The notes beneath the pieces were generated by a model. The model saw only the letters and a list, made by a program, of their open reading frames with translations. It did not search any database and was not told the DNA's origin. From NCBI RefSeq assembly GCF_900156865.1, contig NZ_LT732529.1, positions 390,300 through 454,299 of the forward strand: DNA of 64,000 nt. Reading direction: 5' to 3'. Position 1 is the first letter of the stretch. Each line of letters starts with the position of its first letter. A program made the position numbers and the translations under genes. Source of the DNA: Litchfieldia sinesaloumensis (GTDB lineage: Bacteria; Bacillota; Bacilli; Bacillales; Bacillaceae_L). Shown here one piece after another: positions 55,735-63,248 of this stretch.

Positions 55735-56491
55735 ATATCACCAATTATTTGAAGGTAAATCCAATAACGCACATCTTTTTACCTTCGATAATGGGAAACA
55801 GTATATTGTCAAATTTTTAAAAGAAGGCCAAGAAAAACTATTGTTTAACGAATGGATAGGTTATGCAATAGCACGTTATTTACAGCTTCCAGTTCCTCCA
55901 AGTAGATTTGTGCAAATTCCGGAATCCTTCTACAGTGAACTAACTGATGGGGAATTAATAAAGGTTACGAATACACAGTTTGCGACCGAATTTATACCCG
56001 GCTGTCAAAATGCTCACGATTTAACTTCTCCCAATGTCATTAACCGAAATTCTCTTGCGGGAATAATTATCATGGATTACTGGTTATATAACTTAGATCG
56101 AACCAGGAAAAATGTGCTGTTTAAAGAAACAGAAGATGGAAATCACAAACTCTATATTATCGATCATGCAGATCTTTTTGGGTCTTTTGCATGGGATAGT
56201 TCAAATTTATCCACATATTGTAGGAAGCTCATGAAAAGTGCAACACATGAACTTATCGCGAGTTTCATCCCTGATGAAAAAGATTTCTATGACCAGTTGG
56301 CCATTATTCAAGCAATTCCAATCCACTTATTAAATGAAATAGTCGCATACACGCCCGAAGATTGGGGTATTACCGAAGATGATAAAAAGCGAGTTGTCGA
56401 CTATTTAGTGTGCCGCCGGGATCTGGTTTTATCTAAATTAATCCGTGATTTTATTAAATCACGATATCGACCTCTTCATTCTACGTCGTAA
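55712..56491 (+). CDS. HipA-like kinase domain protein
   Basis: A 259-residue protein of the HipA-like (HipA_2) type. A Lys in QYIVKFLKEG (residues 30-39) fits the ATP lysine. The catalytic pair is in WLYNLDRTRKNVLF (Asp129, Arg130, Asn134), and IIDHADLFG at 149-157 fits the metal-binding Asp. GTG 55712 lies within the 3' end of the glycosyltransferase gene. No HipB-like antitoxin is near, so this is not a toxin-antitoxin pair. With the neighbouring kinase-like protein it points to phosphorylation in the spore locus. The role is inferred. Confidence 0.75.
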   Translation: MTGIQATKYHQLFEGKSNNAHLFTFDNGKQYIVKFLKEGQEKLLFNEWIGYAIARYLQLPVPPSRFVQIPESFYSELTDGELIKVTNTQFATEFIPGCQNAHDLTSPNVINRNSLAGIIIMDYWLYNLDRTRKNVLFKETEDGNHKLYIIDHADLFGSFAWDSSNLSTYCRKLMKSATHELIASFIPDEKDFYDQLAIIQAIPIHLLNEIVAYTPEDWGITEDDKKRVVDYLVCRRDLVLSKLIRDFIKSRYRPLHSTS

Positions 56492-56493
56492 AG

Positions 56494-56520
56494 GACAGTG
56501 CGCGTCGCTGTCTTTTTTTT
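56494..56520 (+). terminator. Terminator of the kinase-glycosyltransferase operon
   Basis: GACAGTG pairs with CGCTGTC (one G-T pair) with a short loop, then eight T residues. Confidence 0.8.
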
Positions 56521-56546
56521 AGAACCTTTTTTAAGGGGGATTGATC

Positions 56547-57278
56547 TTGGCCGAGTTTTCAAAAGTAACTATTGGTGATTCTGACTTATATATTTATGTA
56601 GAAGAACAAACTGATAAAGGTAGGCAATTGGTAGTTAATCGAGGCATTCTACATCAAAAGGTAACGGATGTCTGGAGAGCTGCTGCTAGCATATTTTCAC
56701 CAGATCTGGTTTTAGATATAGGATGTGGATATGGAGATGTTTTGTTTTCAACAAAGTACCATGAGAATGCAAGGATAGTAGGAATTGAAGCAAATAAAGA
56801 ATTTGATTGTTGTTTAGTTAAGTCAAAGAACGAACACATGAATAGTAAGCAAATAGAGCTTAAATACTCCTTAGGTCAACAAGACTTAACTGGGTTGAAA
56901 TGCAGGAAACTGCTATTTAGGATGAATCTGCAAGGGAACGAGGAAGAAGGACTTAAAGCACTGGAAACGCTTTCTAAGAGCTGTGAAGGAGTTGTGGGGA
57001 TTGTAGACTTCAATAGTATCTATCTAGAGGAAAATGGTACAAATATAGATAACTTCCTAGCTTATGTTAAAGCTCATTATAAGGTATTTATTATAAAATC
57101 CACAAAGAAATTAATCAACTTACAGCCTCTAACACTACCTATTCTTAAACGAACCCTAAAAAAACCATATATCATTACTGACTTATTACTCGTTTCAAAT
57201 GTAAATCTAGTAACTCTATTAGGCTACAAAAAATCAATCGATTATTTAGATAGAGGCCAGTACTATTTAAATGAATAA
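56547..57278 (+). CDS. FkbM-type SAM methyltransferase, paralogue 1
   Basis: A 243-residue methyltransferase-fold protein. The SAM motif VLDIGCGYGDVLFSTKYHEN is at about residues 52-71, followed by IVGIEANKEFD (acidic loop). The C-terminal half is diverged: where paralogue 2 (60021-60839) has KVLFKIDVEGYEE, this one has KLLFRMNLQGNEE, so the Asp-Val-Glu motif of FkbM enzymes is changed and activity is doubtful. TTG 56547 follows AAGGGGGA. The substrate is likely a sugar residue in the spore locus, by inference. Confidence 0.75.
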   Translation: MAEFSKVTIGDSDLYIYVEEQTDKGRQLVVNRGILHQKVTDVWRAAASIFSPDLVLDIGCGYGDVLFSTKYHENARIVGIEANKEFDCCLVKSKNEHMNSKQIELKYSLGQQDLTGLKCRKLLFRMNLQGNEEEGLKALETLSKSCEGVVGIVDFNSIYLEENGTNIDNFLAYVKAHYKVFIIKSTKKLINLQPLTLPILKRTLKKPYIITDLLLVSNVNLVTLLGYKKSIDYLDRGQYYLNE

Positions 57279-57666
57279 TTACGTTGTGGGGGATGAACGA
57301 GTATTGAAGTCTATTAAACTAGTATATTGGTCTTCATGATGGGTGTGACCGGTTTAAAGTTGTGTTGGAAATAAATGGTTGTAATCGGTGACTGAAGAGG
57401 AAAATGCGTCTGGAAAAATAGTGAAATCCACTTCATCAGGGTTATGAAAAAGAAAACGCGTCTAGAAAATGAATGAATTCCACTTCATCAGGGTTATGAA
57501 GAGGAAATCAGTGCTCATAACCAAGTAAAGTCCCCTTCATTAAGGCTATGAAGGGGACTCCGCCATTTAAAAAAGCAAAATCTCCTTTATCGTTTTAGAG
57601 TGCTTTTAACAGAGGCCAAAACTACTCAAATGATTCTTTATTCAAGTGAACAAAATGAACAACAAC
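57279..57666. repeat. 52-bp tandem repeat in a 388-bp non-coding interval
   Basis: TCCACTTCATCAGGGTTATG occurs at 57427-57446 and 57479-57498, and a diverged copy TCCCCTTCATTAAGGCTATG at 57531-57550, each 52 bp apart. A partial unit precedes at about 57391. The last copy also forms AGTCCCCTTCAT/ATGAAGGGGACT, a 12-bp stem at 57529-57559. No gene or clear terminator for either neighbour is visible apart from this stem. Confidence 0.8.
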
Positions 57667-58464
57667 CTAATAGTTTACAATAATCTTATTTAGTGAGAAG
57701 CTTCCTTTTGGCAGCTCCTTGCTATATACAAACCCGTCTACAACAACAGATTGACTTTCTTCGTTTTTCGTTAGGGTAATATCGAATTGTGGAAAGATAA
57801 CAGTTTCATTTGGTTCAAGCGGGTTCGGATCTACATATTTAATCCAATACTCCCCATATTCCCTGATCTTCTCTTTCCAGTTTTCATGTAAAAAGACCCA
57901 ATCGATTTCGGAATCAAGAAGGTCTCGGGATTTCTTTGTACCGATTTTTCCACTAAGTGTGCCTGCATCTTTAGGAGAGAGTTTGAAGCAAATAATAATG
58001 TCATGTAAGGCTTCTGTCCCGATATTTTTAATAATAAAATCTCCGATTATAGTTATATCATCATCTTCGGTTTGGGGTAAAAGGGTTGAATAGGCAAAGT
58101 GAGCCTGAATGCTAGGGCGTGTCTCAAGTGTACTTTGTTTAGTCTCTTCTACAAGCGGTTTATTCGATACAACTTTTTGCTGAAGCTGTAACGAACGTTG
58201 CTTTTCCTCTTCAAGTTCCACTTCTAGCTGCATAATTTTTTCTTTTAATTTGTGTATTTCCTTTTGATATATCTCAATTTGTTGATCCTCAATTGTATAT
58301 AACTTCTCCTGTAAAAATTGATTCCTCAGTTTTTCTTTTTCGATGTTTGCTTGTAGAGTTTTTAGTTTATGTTCGTAGGATACAATTTCAGATTGATAGT
58401 GAATAATACGTTGTTTTAATTGGATGCTGTCTTCCGAGCGTCCCGGCTGCTGTCTTTGTTTCAC
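57667..58464 (-). CDS. Coiled-coil spore-locus protein with C-terminal beta domain
   Basis: A 265-residue protein. Residues 15-110 are a long coiled coil (KLKEKIMQLEVELEEEKQRS and neighbours). Residues 120-265 are rich in strands (TIIGDFIIKNIGTEALHDII; ETVIFPQFDITLTKNEESQS) and look like a beta sandwich. The start of the coiled coil, LKQRIIHYQSEIVSY, is shared with the 107-residue protein at 59439. A sigma-K-type promoter lies upstream (58486-58513). GGAGAGGAGGG is the ribosome site. The family is not recognised; a structural role in a spore layer is inferred. Confidence 0.7.
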   Translation of the reverse strand: MKQRQQPGRSEDSIQLKQRIIHYQSEIVSYEHKLKTLQANIEKEKLRNQFLQEKLYTIEDQQIEIYQKEIHKLKEKIMQLEVELEEEKQRSLQLQQKVVSNKPLVEETKQSTLETRPSIQAHFAYSTLLPQTEDDDITIIGDFIIKNIGTEALHDIIICFKLSPKDAGTLSGKIGTKKSRDLLDSEIDWVFLHENWKEKIREYGEYWIKYVDPNPLEPNETVIFPQFDITLTKNEESQSVVVDGFVYSKELPKGSFSLNKIIVNY

Positions 58465-58485
58465 ATGTATCCCTCCTCTCCATTA

Positions 58486-58513
58486 CAAGTTATGTAATGC
58501 ACCTAGAATTTGT
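58486..58513 (-). promoter_or_regulatory. Sigma-K-type promoter
   Basis: On the minus strand ACA (58513-58511), 16-bp spacer, CATAACTTG (58494-58486), fitting CATANNNT. It precedes the coiled-coil protein gene. Confidence 0.55.
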
Positions 58514-58526
58514 GTTTGTGACCATA

Positions 58527-58563
58527 AAAATAAACTAGACTGTTGATGTTTCAACAGTCTAGC
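58527..58563 (-). terminator. Terminator of the Cys-rich protein gene
   Basis: On the minus strand CTAGACTGTTGA pairs with TCAACAGTCTAG (between 58534 and 58562) with a short loop, then TTTATTTTT. Confidence 0.85.
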
Positions 58564-58577
58564 TTAACCAGTTCCGC

Positions 58578-59285
58578 TTAGTGAGCAGGAAAAACTTCTG
58601 GACATTGTGGAGGGAATTTTTCTGTTGGACATAATACGATATCTTCTAGGATTTCTTCACGTGGTTGGCAGTGTCTAGCTTCGATTTCAAGCTTAACATC
58701 AGCTTCAGTTTGAACTTCTAGGCAAAGAGTAAGGTTGATATCAAGTTGTTGAATATCTGGTTCACAAATTAATGTTGCATCGCATTCAGCTAATGAAACA
58801 TGTACGTTCAAATCTGTTCCTTCAGGAGCACATAATAAGAATGTTTGAGTTGTTACGAATGGGATAGGAGTTTTTGTCATACATACAGTATCATCCATGT
58901 CATCAAGAATTTCTACTGTTATAAAGCCTCTTATTAGAGTTTTCACTCTTTGAAGCGTCACTTGATCACCGTTCGGTAATGTTACAGTAACTGGTTGGCG
59001 TTGACCGATTTCTGTAACAGTCACTTGATTCTCATCTTGGAAGCCAGTATCAATCGGATTACCTTGTGCGTCACTTAAGAAACAATTAACAGACCCGTCA
59101 AATCCGCTTAGTTCAGTACATAAATCTGCTAATGTGCGTTCTGTAGAACCGTTGCATTTAAATTTAACTGGTAGATCTCCAGTGTATGATTGATTCACAT
59201 CTATCTGGCGAGTAATCCAGTCATACACTTTTCGTGTGAGTATACATACTCGTTCTGTGTCTCTATCTTTATGCTTATAACCCAC
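58578..59285 (-). CDS. Cys-rich spore-surface protein candidate, paralogue 1
   Basis: A 235-residue protein with no signal peptide and about ten Cys. It begins with a stretch ERVCILTRKVYDWITRQIDV, then a strand-rich middle (CFLSDAQGNPIDTG; VTLPNGDQVTLQRVKTLIRG) and a C-terminus with CQPREEILEDIVLCPTEKFP and a final CPEVF. The protein at 63248-64000 has the same order of motifs (GNPLD, LQNGKKVTLQK, GFITV, FLLCAPEGT / FHLCAPDGT, C.PRE, CPP.), so they are paralogues. GGAGGAAC precedes the ATG and a sigma-K-type promoter lies at 59337-59363. Coat or exosporium location is inferred. Confidence 0.75.
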   Translation of the reverse strand: MGYKHKDRDTERVCILTRKVYDWITRQIDVNQSYTGDLPVKFKCNGSTERTLADLCTELSGFDGSVNCFLSDAQGNPIDTGFQDENQVTVTEIGQRQPVTVTLPNGDQVTLQRVKTLIRGFITVEILDDMDDTVCMTKTPIPFVTTQTFLLCAPEGTDLNVHVSLAECDATLICEPDIQQLDINLTLCLEVQTEADVKLEIEARHCQPREEILEDIVLCPTEKFPPQCPEVFPAH

Positions 59286-59336
59286 TTGTGTGTTCCTCCT
59301 TTTTGTTGTAATAACCCTTGGGTATAGGGGCTACTG

Positions 59337-59363
59337 TATAGTATGTAAAAGCTAGTCATGTGT
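59337..59363 (-). promoter_or_regulatory. Sigma-K-type promoter
   Basis: On the minus strand ACA (59363-59361), 15-bp spacer, CATACTATA (59345-59337), an exact CATANNNTA. It drives the Cys-rich protein gene and is back to back with the promoter at 59370-59397. Confidence 0.6.
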
Positions 59364-59369
59364 GCTGTG

Positions 59370-59397
59370 ACATTAGCGGAATTTTCCTCATATGATA
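59370..59397 (+). promoter_or_regulatory. Sigma-K-type promoter
   Basis: ACA at 59370-59372, 16-bp spacer, CATATGATA at 59389-59397, an exact CATANNNTA. The -10 sits in an inverted repeat TCCTCATATGATATGAGGA. It drives the 107-residue coiled-coil gene. Confidence 0.65.
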
Positions 59398-59438
59398 TGA
59401 GGAATCAAACATTGATTAAGAAATGAGGAGGTATGAAA

Positions 59439-59762
59439 ATGAATCGAAATACGAGTAATCCGGTGATTTTACAACAAAAAATTATCCATCTACAAGCAGA
59501 GTTATCAAAATATAAATCAATGCAAAAGGATCAATTGTTTCTTGAAAATCAAAAATTAAGGGAGCAAATCAACCAATTAAAGTCTGAAAATGAGCTGCTA
59601 AAGCAACAATTTGTGTCTACAAATATCCGAGAGGCAGAAAAATCAAATCCTGTTCAGCACACTAATAAGATACACCGAGCGCGTCCTACGAAAAGTGAAG
59701 CGAAGGAAATAGAAAGTGGCTGGTTCTTTAGTAACCTCATCCATGAAAACAGTAAAAAATAA
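59439..59762 (+). CDS. Small coiled-coil spore-locus protein
   Basis: A 107-residue protein. Residues 8-62 are a coiled coil (LQAELSKYKSMQKDQLFLEN and QKLREQINQLKSENELLKQQ) and the C-terminal part is basic. Its opening, ILQQKIIHLQAELSKY, resembles LKQRIIHYQSEIVSY of the 265-residue protein at 57667-58464. ATG 59439 is preferred to 59433 because GAGGAGGT ends just before the first ATG. It is divergent from the Cys-rich protein gene. Confidence 0.7.
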   Translation: MNRNTSNPVILQQKIIHLQAELSKYKSMQKDQLFLENQKLREQINQLKSENELLKQQFVSTNIREAEKSNPVQHTNKIHRARPTKSEAKEIESGWFFSNLIHENSKK

Positions 59763-59776
59763 GTAGAACGTGGAAA

Positions 59777-59804
59777 ACATTATTTACAGTCTGGACATAT
59801 ACTA
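59777..59804 (+). promoter_or_regulatory. Sigma-K-type promoter
   Basis: ACA at 59777-59779, 16-bp spacer, CATATACTA at 59796-59804, an exact CATANNNTA, 29 bp before the 40-residue gene. Confidence 0.65.
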
Positions 59805-59833
59805 ACATTATCCTAATCTATGGAGGAATGAAC

Positions 59834-59956
59834 ATGGATAACAATAAAAAGAATCATCCTTCAGACACTGTTAAGGTTTTTTCTTCCTCTAATAAAAGCA
59901 AACCTGTTAAGAAAAAGTCTGGTGGCTGTGGGTGTAAGAAGGTACGTAAGCAGTAA
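59834..59956 (+). CDS. 40-residue basic protein with GGCGC motif
   Basis: A very small gene with its own TGGAGG ribosome site and a sigma-K-type promoter. The protein begins MDNNKKNHPSDTVKVFSSSN and ends VKKKSGGCGCKKVRKQ. The paired Cys in a glycine context among Lys resembles small cross-linkable spore-surface proteins. An imperfect hairpin (59962-59998) follows, without a T-run. The methyltransferase gene at 60021 is downstream and may be cotranscribed. The family is not recognised. Confidence 0.6.
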   Translation: MDNNKKNHPSDTVKVFSSSNKSKPVKKKSGGCGCKKVRKQ

Positions 59957-59961
59957 GTAAT

Positions 59962-59998
59962 AAACCTCTCATCAGTTTTAGTATATGATGGGAGGTTT
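59962..59998 (+). repeat. Hairpin between the 40-residue gene and the methyltransferase gene
   Basis: AAACCTCTCATCA at 59962-59974 pairs with TGATGGGAGGTTT at 59986-59998 (one G-T pair). AACTTG follows instead of a T-run, so partial termination or mRNA processing is more likely than full termination. Confidence 0.6.
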
Positions 59999-60020
59999 AA
60001 CTTGTTAAGGAGTTGGAATT

Positions 60021-60839
60021 ATGGAGAAAGTGCAAATAGGAACAACACCATACGCAATTTTTGTAAACGAAAATGATCAAAGAGCACAATGGCTAAGAAA
60101 CGCAAATGGAATAACTCAACCAGAAATAACAGAGTTTTGGAGACGGAGTGCAAATTATTTAAAACCAGAGCTGATCCTTGATATCGGAATGAATTATGGA
60201 GAGATTCTATTTTCTACTGAATATGGGCCAACAACAACCATAATTGGGATTGACGCAAATAAAGACCTGGAGCCTTTTATAAAAGAATCTAAATTATCTC
60301 ATCCGAATAGTGGTCAAATACAAACATTTTTTGCTCTAGCTTCGAACGAAGTACATGACCAGCACGCATTTTATGTTTCTCCTTCATGGACTGGTACATC
60401 CTCTGCAATCCTTAATGGAAATGCACATCATTATAAGCAAAAGTCTGTGCCATCCATCACTGTTGATAGCATACTTGATTCAAGAAAATATAATACTGAA
60501 AAAGTCCTTTTTAAAATTGACGTTGAGGGCTATGAAGAAAAGGTAATGAAAGGAATGACAAGTGTATTAGGTGCAGCCAATAAAGTTATAGGAAGTATAG
60601 AGTTTGCAAGTATAGCAATGAAAAAGTCTGGTTGTAATTTACAGGAGTTTTTAGATTGGATATCATCCTCTTTCTCGATTCACATACACGGTGGAAATAA
60701 TTCATTGTTTTCAGTTGAACAGAATAGTCTTGCGAGATTACAAGAGTTTTACCAAAAAGAGGAGATTCATACTGATTTATTCCTCTTCTCAGATAGCCGG
60801 TATCCTGAAGCACTGGGGTATAGGGTGACTGAATTATAG
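60021..60839 (+). CDS. FkbM-type SAM methyltransferase, paralogue 2
   Basis: A 272-residue protein. The SAM motif LILDIGMNYGEILFS is at about residues 52-66, TTIIGIDANKDLEPF carries the ribose-binding acid, and VLFKIDVEGYEEKVM (about residue 163) is the FkbM Asp-Val-Glu motif. It matches the 243-residue protein at 56547 along its length, but with an intact catalytic region. FkbM-type enzymes often O-methylate sugars. Here the likely acceptors are glycans of the spore surface, by inference. AAGGAG is upstream. The double glycosyltransferase begins 17 bp after it. Confidence 0.82.
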   Translation: MEKVQIGTTPYAIFVNENDQRAQWLRNANGITQPEITEFWRRSANYLKPELILDIGMNYGEILFSTEYGPTTTIIGIDANKDLEPFIKESKLSHPNSGQIQTFFALASNEVHDQHAFYVSPSWTGTSSAILNGNAHHYKQKSVPSITVDSILDSRKYNTEKVLFKIDVEGYEEKVMKGMTSVLGAANKVIGSIEFASIAMKKSGCNLQEFLDWISSSFSIHIHGGNNSLFSVEQNSLARLQEFYQKEEIHTDLFLFSDSRYPEALGYRVTEL

Positions 60840-60856
60840 AAAGGGAGTATAAAGAT

Positions 60857-63223
60857 ATGCGAATTGTACAGATTTCTACAGATACAATCCCGGTTCCTCC
60901 TCCAAAATATGGGGGAATCCAACGAGTTGTACATTGTCTAACTGAAGACCTTGTAAAAATGGGACATGAAGTTTTTTTATACGCTCCAAAAGGTAGCCAG
61001 ACCAGTGCAACTTTGATTCCATATGAACATAAGGGTCCAAACAATCAAAAAATCGCTGAATTCGTACAAAAAACCCTACCATCTTCTATTGATATCATTC
61101 ACGATCATACTCATTTTTCAATTATTGATCAACTAAACTTACCGACTCCAACAATCAGTACGGTTCATATCAATAACAGTAATTTTCCGCAATTTCCAGT
61201 ATATATCAGTCAAAGGGCATTAATAGACGTTGGGGACAACCTTGGATATTGCATTTACAATGGCATTGATATGAAAGAATATGAGTTTTGCCATAAAAAA
61301 CAGGATTATCTATTATATTTAGGTGAGGTAAGCCCTAAAAAAGGCATTCATCATGCATTGGATATCGCCGATAGAACACAAAGGGAACTAAGGATAGCGG
61401 GGCCAATCTTTGACCGTCAGTATTTTAAAAAAGCAGTAGAACCAAGGATGAAAAGTAATCAAAATATTAAGTATGTTGGGGAAACAGGAGGATTAGAAAA
61501 GCAAAAGCTTTTAAAGTATGCAAATTGTCTGTTATTCCCGATCACGTGGAGAGAGCCCTTTGGGTTAGTTATGGTGGAAGCAATGGCATGTGGTACTCCA
61601 GTGCTTGCCTTAAATAATGGTTCCGTACCTGAGGTATTAGGTCCCTTTACGGATTTAATTTGCGAAACACCGTTAGAAATGATAGAAAAGGTTGAAAAAC
61701 AATCATTCCCAAGACCAGAAGTGCTGCGGAAATATGTTGAAGATACGTTTTCAAAAGAAGTAATGGTAGAGTCCTATGTTGACCTTTATCGCAAAATAGT
61801 TAAAGAAAAAATACCACCTATTAATCTTAATAACAAAAACTTTAACAAACCGCATAACAAAAACCTTCTAAAAACAGAATATGAAACGGTGACCAGGTTT
61901 CTTGAGCAAGGAAAAGTTAAACAGGCAAAGGAATTGATTCTTGGAACCTTTACAACATCTAAACCATCCGTTGATTTTTGCTGCTTACTCGGCCTTTGCT
62001 TTAAACAAGAAAAACGGTATCAAGATGCTGTTTTTTGGTTTGAACTTTCACTAAAACTTGATACAGAGGAATACATTGAGAAAAAAAATAGTACGTGGTT
62101 TCCACATGCGCAACTTTGCATTTGCTACTATCGTTTATCAGAATATGAAGAAGCAAATCATCATAATGAAATAGCACTAAGCTTTTTACCGAGTAGTTCC
62201 TATTTAAAAAACAATAAAATGTTACTTCAACAAAAACTCAAAGATAATTCTCTTAAACAATTAAAAATTGTTCAAGTGGCACCTGATATTTATTCATTAC
62301 CATCTATATATGGGGGGATTGAAAAAATCGTATTTGAACTTACCGAGGAACTATGTGAGCTTGGCCATGATGTTTATTTATTTGCTCCAAAAGACACGAA
62401 AACAAGTGCCAACCTAATTCCATATAGCCATCAAGGAACATGGAAATCAAATGAAATTGTTAAACAAGTGAAAGCTAAGCTTCCAGAAGATGTGGATATT
62501 ATTCACGATCATACACATTACTCTTCGGTTGGAAAGAATATTATTGAAGTACCAACCGTTTGCTCTATTCATATTTCTTCAAAAAATGATGTCAAAAATC
62601 CTGTTTATGTAAGCGAATATTTACTTAATAAACTGGGTAAAAATGAAGGTCATTTTATTCATAATGGTATCAAACTGGAAGAATATCAATTTAGTGATAA
62701 AAAGGAGGATTATTTTTTATATTTTAGTAGACTTAGCAAACAGAAAGGGACTCATTTTGCCCTTGACATATGTGAACGAGCGAATTTGAAATTAAAAATG
62801 GCTGGACCAATCTCAAATCAACAAGAATACAAAAAGGAGTTTGAATCAAGGATATTATCGAATTCAAACATTGAATACTTTGGAACAGTTGGTGGCCAAG
62901 AAAAACAAGATTTACTCAAATATGCAAGATGTATGTTATTTCCAACGAATTGTGATGAAGCATTTGGACTTGTCATGATCGAAGCAATGGCTTGTGGTAC
63001 ACCTGTTTTAGCTCTTGCAAATGGTGCAGTTTCTGAGGTGTTAAAAGGCTTCCCCGAGTTGATTTGTTACAGTGTAGAAGAAATGAGGGAAAAGGCACTA
63101 AATTTAATATTTCCTACACCTACTGAATTAAGAGATTACGTCCATGAACGGTTTTCAATTGGCAAAATGACAGAAAAATATGTAAATTTATATCAAAACC
63201 TTATTCAGAACCATAAAAAATAG
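60857..63223 (+). CDS. Double GT4 glycosyltransferase with central TPR region
   Basis: A 788-residue fusion. Residues 1-320 form a complete GT-B glycosyltransferase (MRIVQISTDTIPVPPPKYGG start, YLLYLGEVSPKKGIHHALDI, GLVMVEAMACGTPVLALNNG). Residues 335-460 form helical TPR-like repeats (YQDAVFWFELSLKLDTEEYI; YRLSEYEEANHHNEIALSFL). From about 469 a second glycosyltransferase repeats the first (LKIVQVAPDIYSLPSIYGGI; YFLYFSRLSKQKGTHFALDI; GLVMIEAMACGTPVLALANG). The halves are an internal duplication with a conserved IIHDHTHFS/IIHDHTHYS pair. It may add two sugars or recognise a scaffold by its TPR. AAGGGAG precedes the ATG. Confidence 0.9.
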   Translation: MRIVQISTDTIPVPPPKYGGIQRVVHCLTEDLVKMGHEVFLYAPKGSQTSATLIPYEHKGPNNQKIAEFVQKTLPSSIDIIHDHTHFSIIDQLNLPTPTISTVHINNSNFPQFPVYISQRALIDVGDNLGYCIYNGIDMKEYEFCHKKQDYLLYLGEVSPKKGIHHALDIADRTQRELRIAGPIFDRQYFKKAVEPRMKSNQNIKYVGETGGLEKQKLLKYANCLLFPITWREPFGLVMVEAMACGTPVLALNNGSVPEVLGPFTDLICETPLEMIEKVEKQSFPRPEVLRKYVEDTFSKEVMVESYVDLYRKIVKEKIPPINLNNKNFNKPHNKNLLKTEYETVTRFLEQGKVKQAKELILGTFTTSKPSVDFCCLLGLCFKQEKRYQDAVFWFELSLKLDTEEYIEKKNSTWFPHAQLCICYYRLSEYEEANHHNEIALSFLPSSSYLKNNKMLLQQKLKDNSLKQLKIVQVAPDIYSLPSIYGGIEKIVFELTEELCELGHDVYLFAPKDTKTSANLIPYSHQGTWKSNEIVKQVKAKLPEDVDIIHDHTHYSSVGKNIIEVPTVCSIHISSKNDVKNPVYVSEYLLNKLGKNEGHFIHNGIKLEEYQFSDKKEDYFLYFSRLSKQKGTHFALDICERANLKLKMAGPISNQQEYKKEFESRILSNSNIEYFGTVGGQEKQDLLKYARCMLFPTNCDEAFGLVMIEAMACGTPVLALANGAVSEVLKGFPELICYSVEEMREKALNLIFPTPTELRDYVHERFSIGKMTEKYVNLYQNLIQNHKK

Positions 63224-63248
63224 GAGTTTTACTGGAAACTCCTATTTC
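63218..63248. terminator. Bidirectional terminator
   Basis: TAGGAGTTT at 63221-63229 pairs with AAACTCCTA at 63236-63244, with an A-run before and TTTCT after. It separates the fusion gene from the convergent Cys-rich gene. Confidence 0.8.

Noticed and set aside
55712-56491. HipBA toxin-antitoxin module
   Set aside because: The HipA-like protein has no adjacent helix-turn-helix HipB partner and is embedded in a glycosyltransferase operon.
57391-57560. CRISPR array
   Set aside because: The 52-bp units are contiguous without unique spacers, and no cas genes are present.
60586-61044. 152-codon minus-strand frame
   Set aside because: Antisense to two well-supported genes, with no ribosome site.
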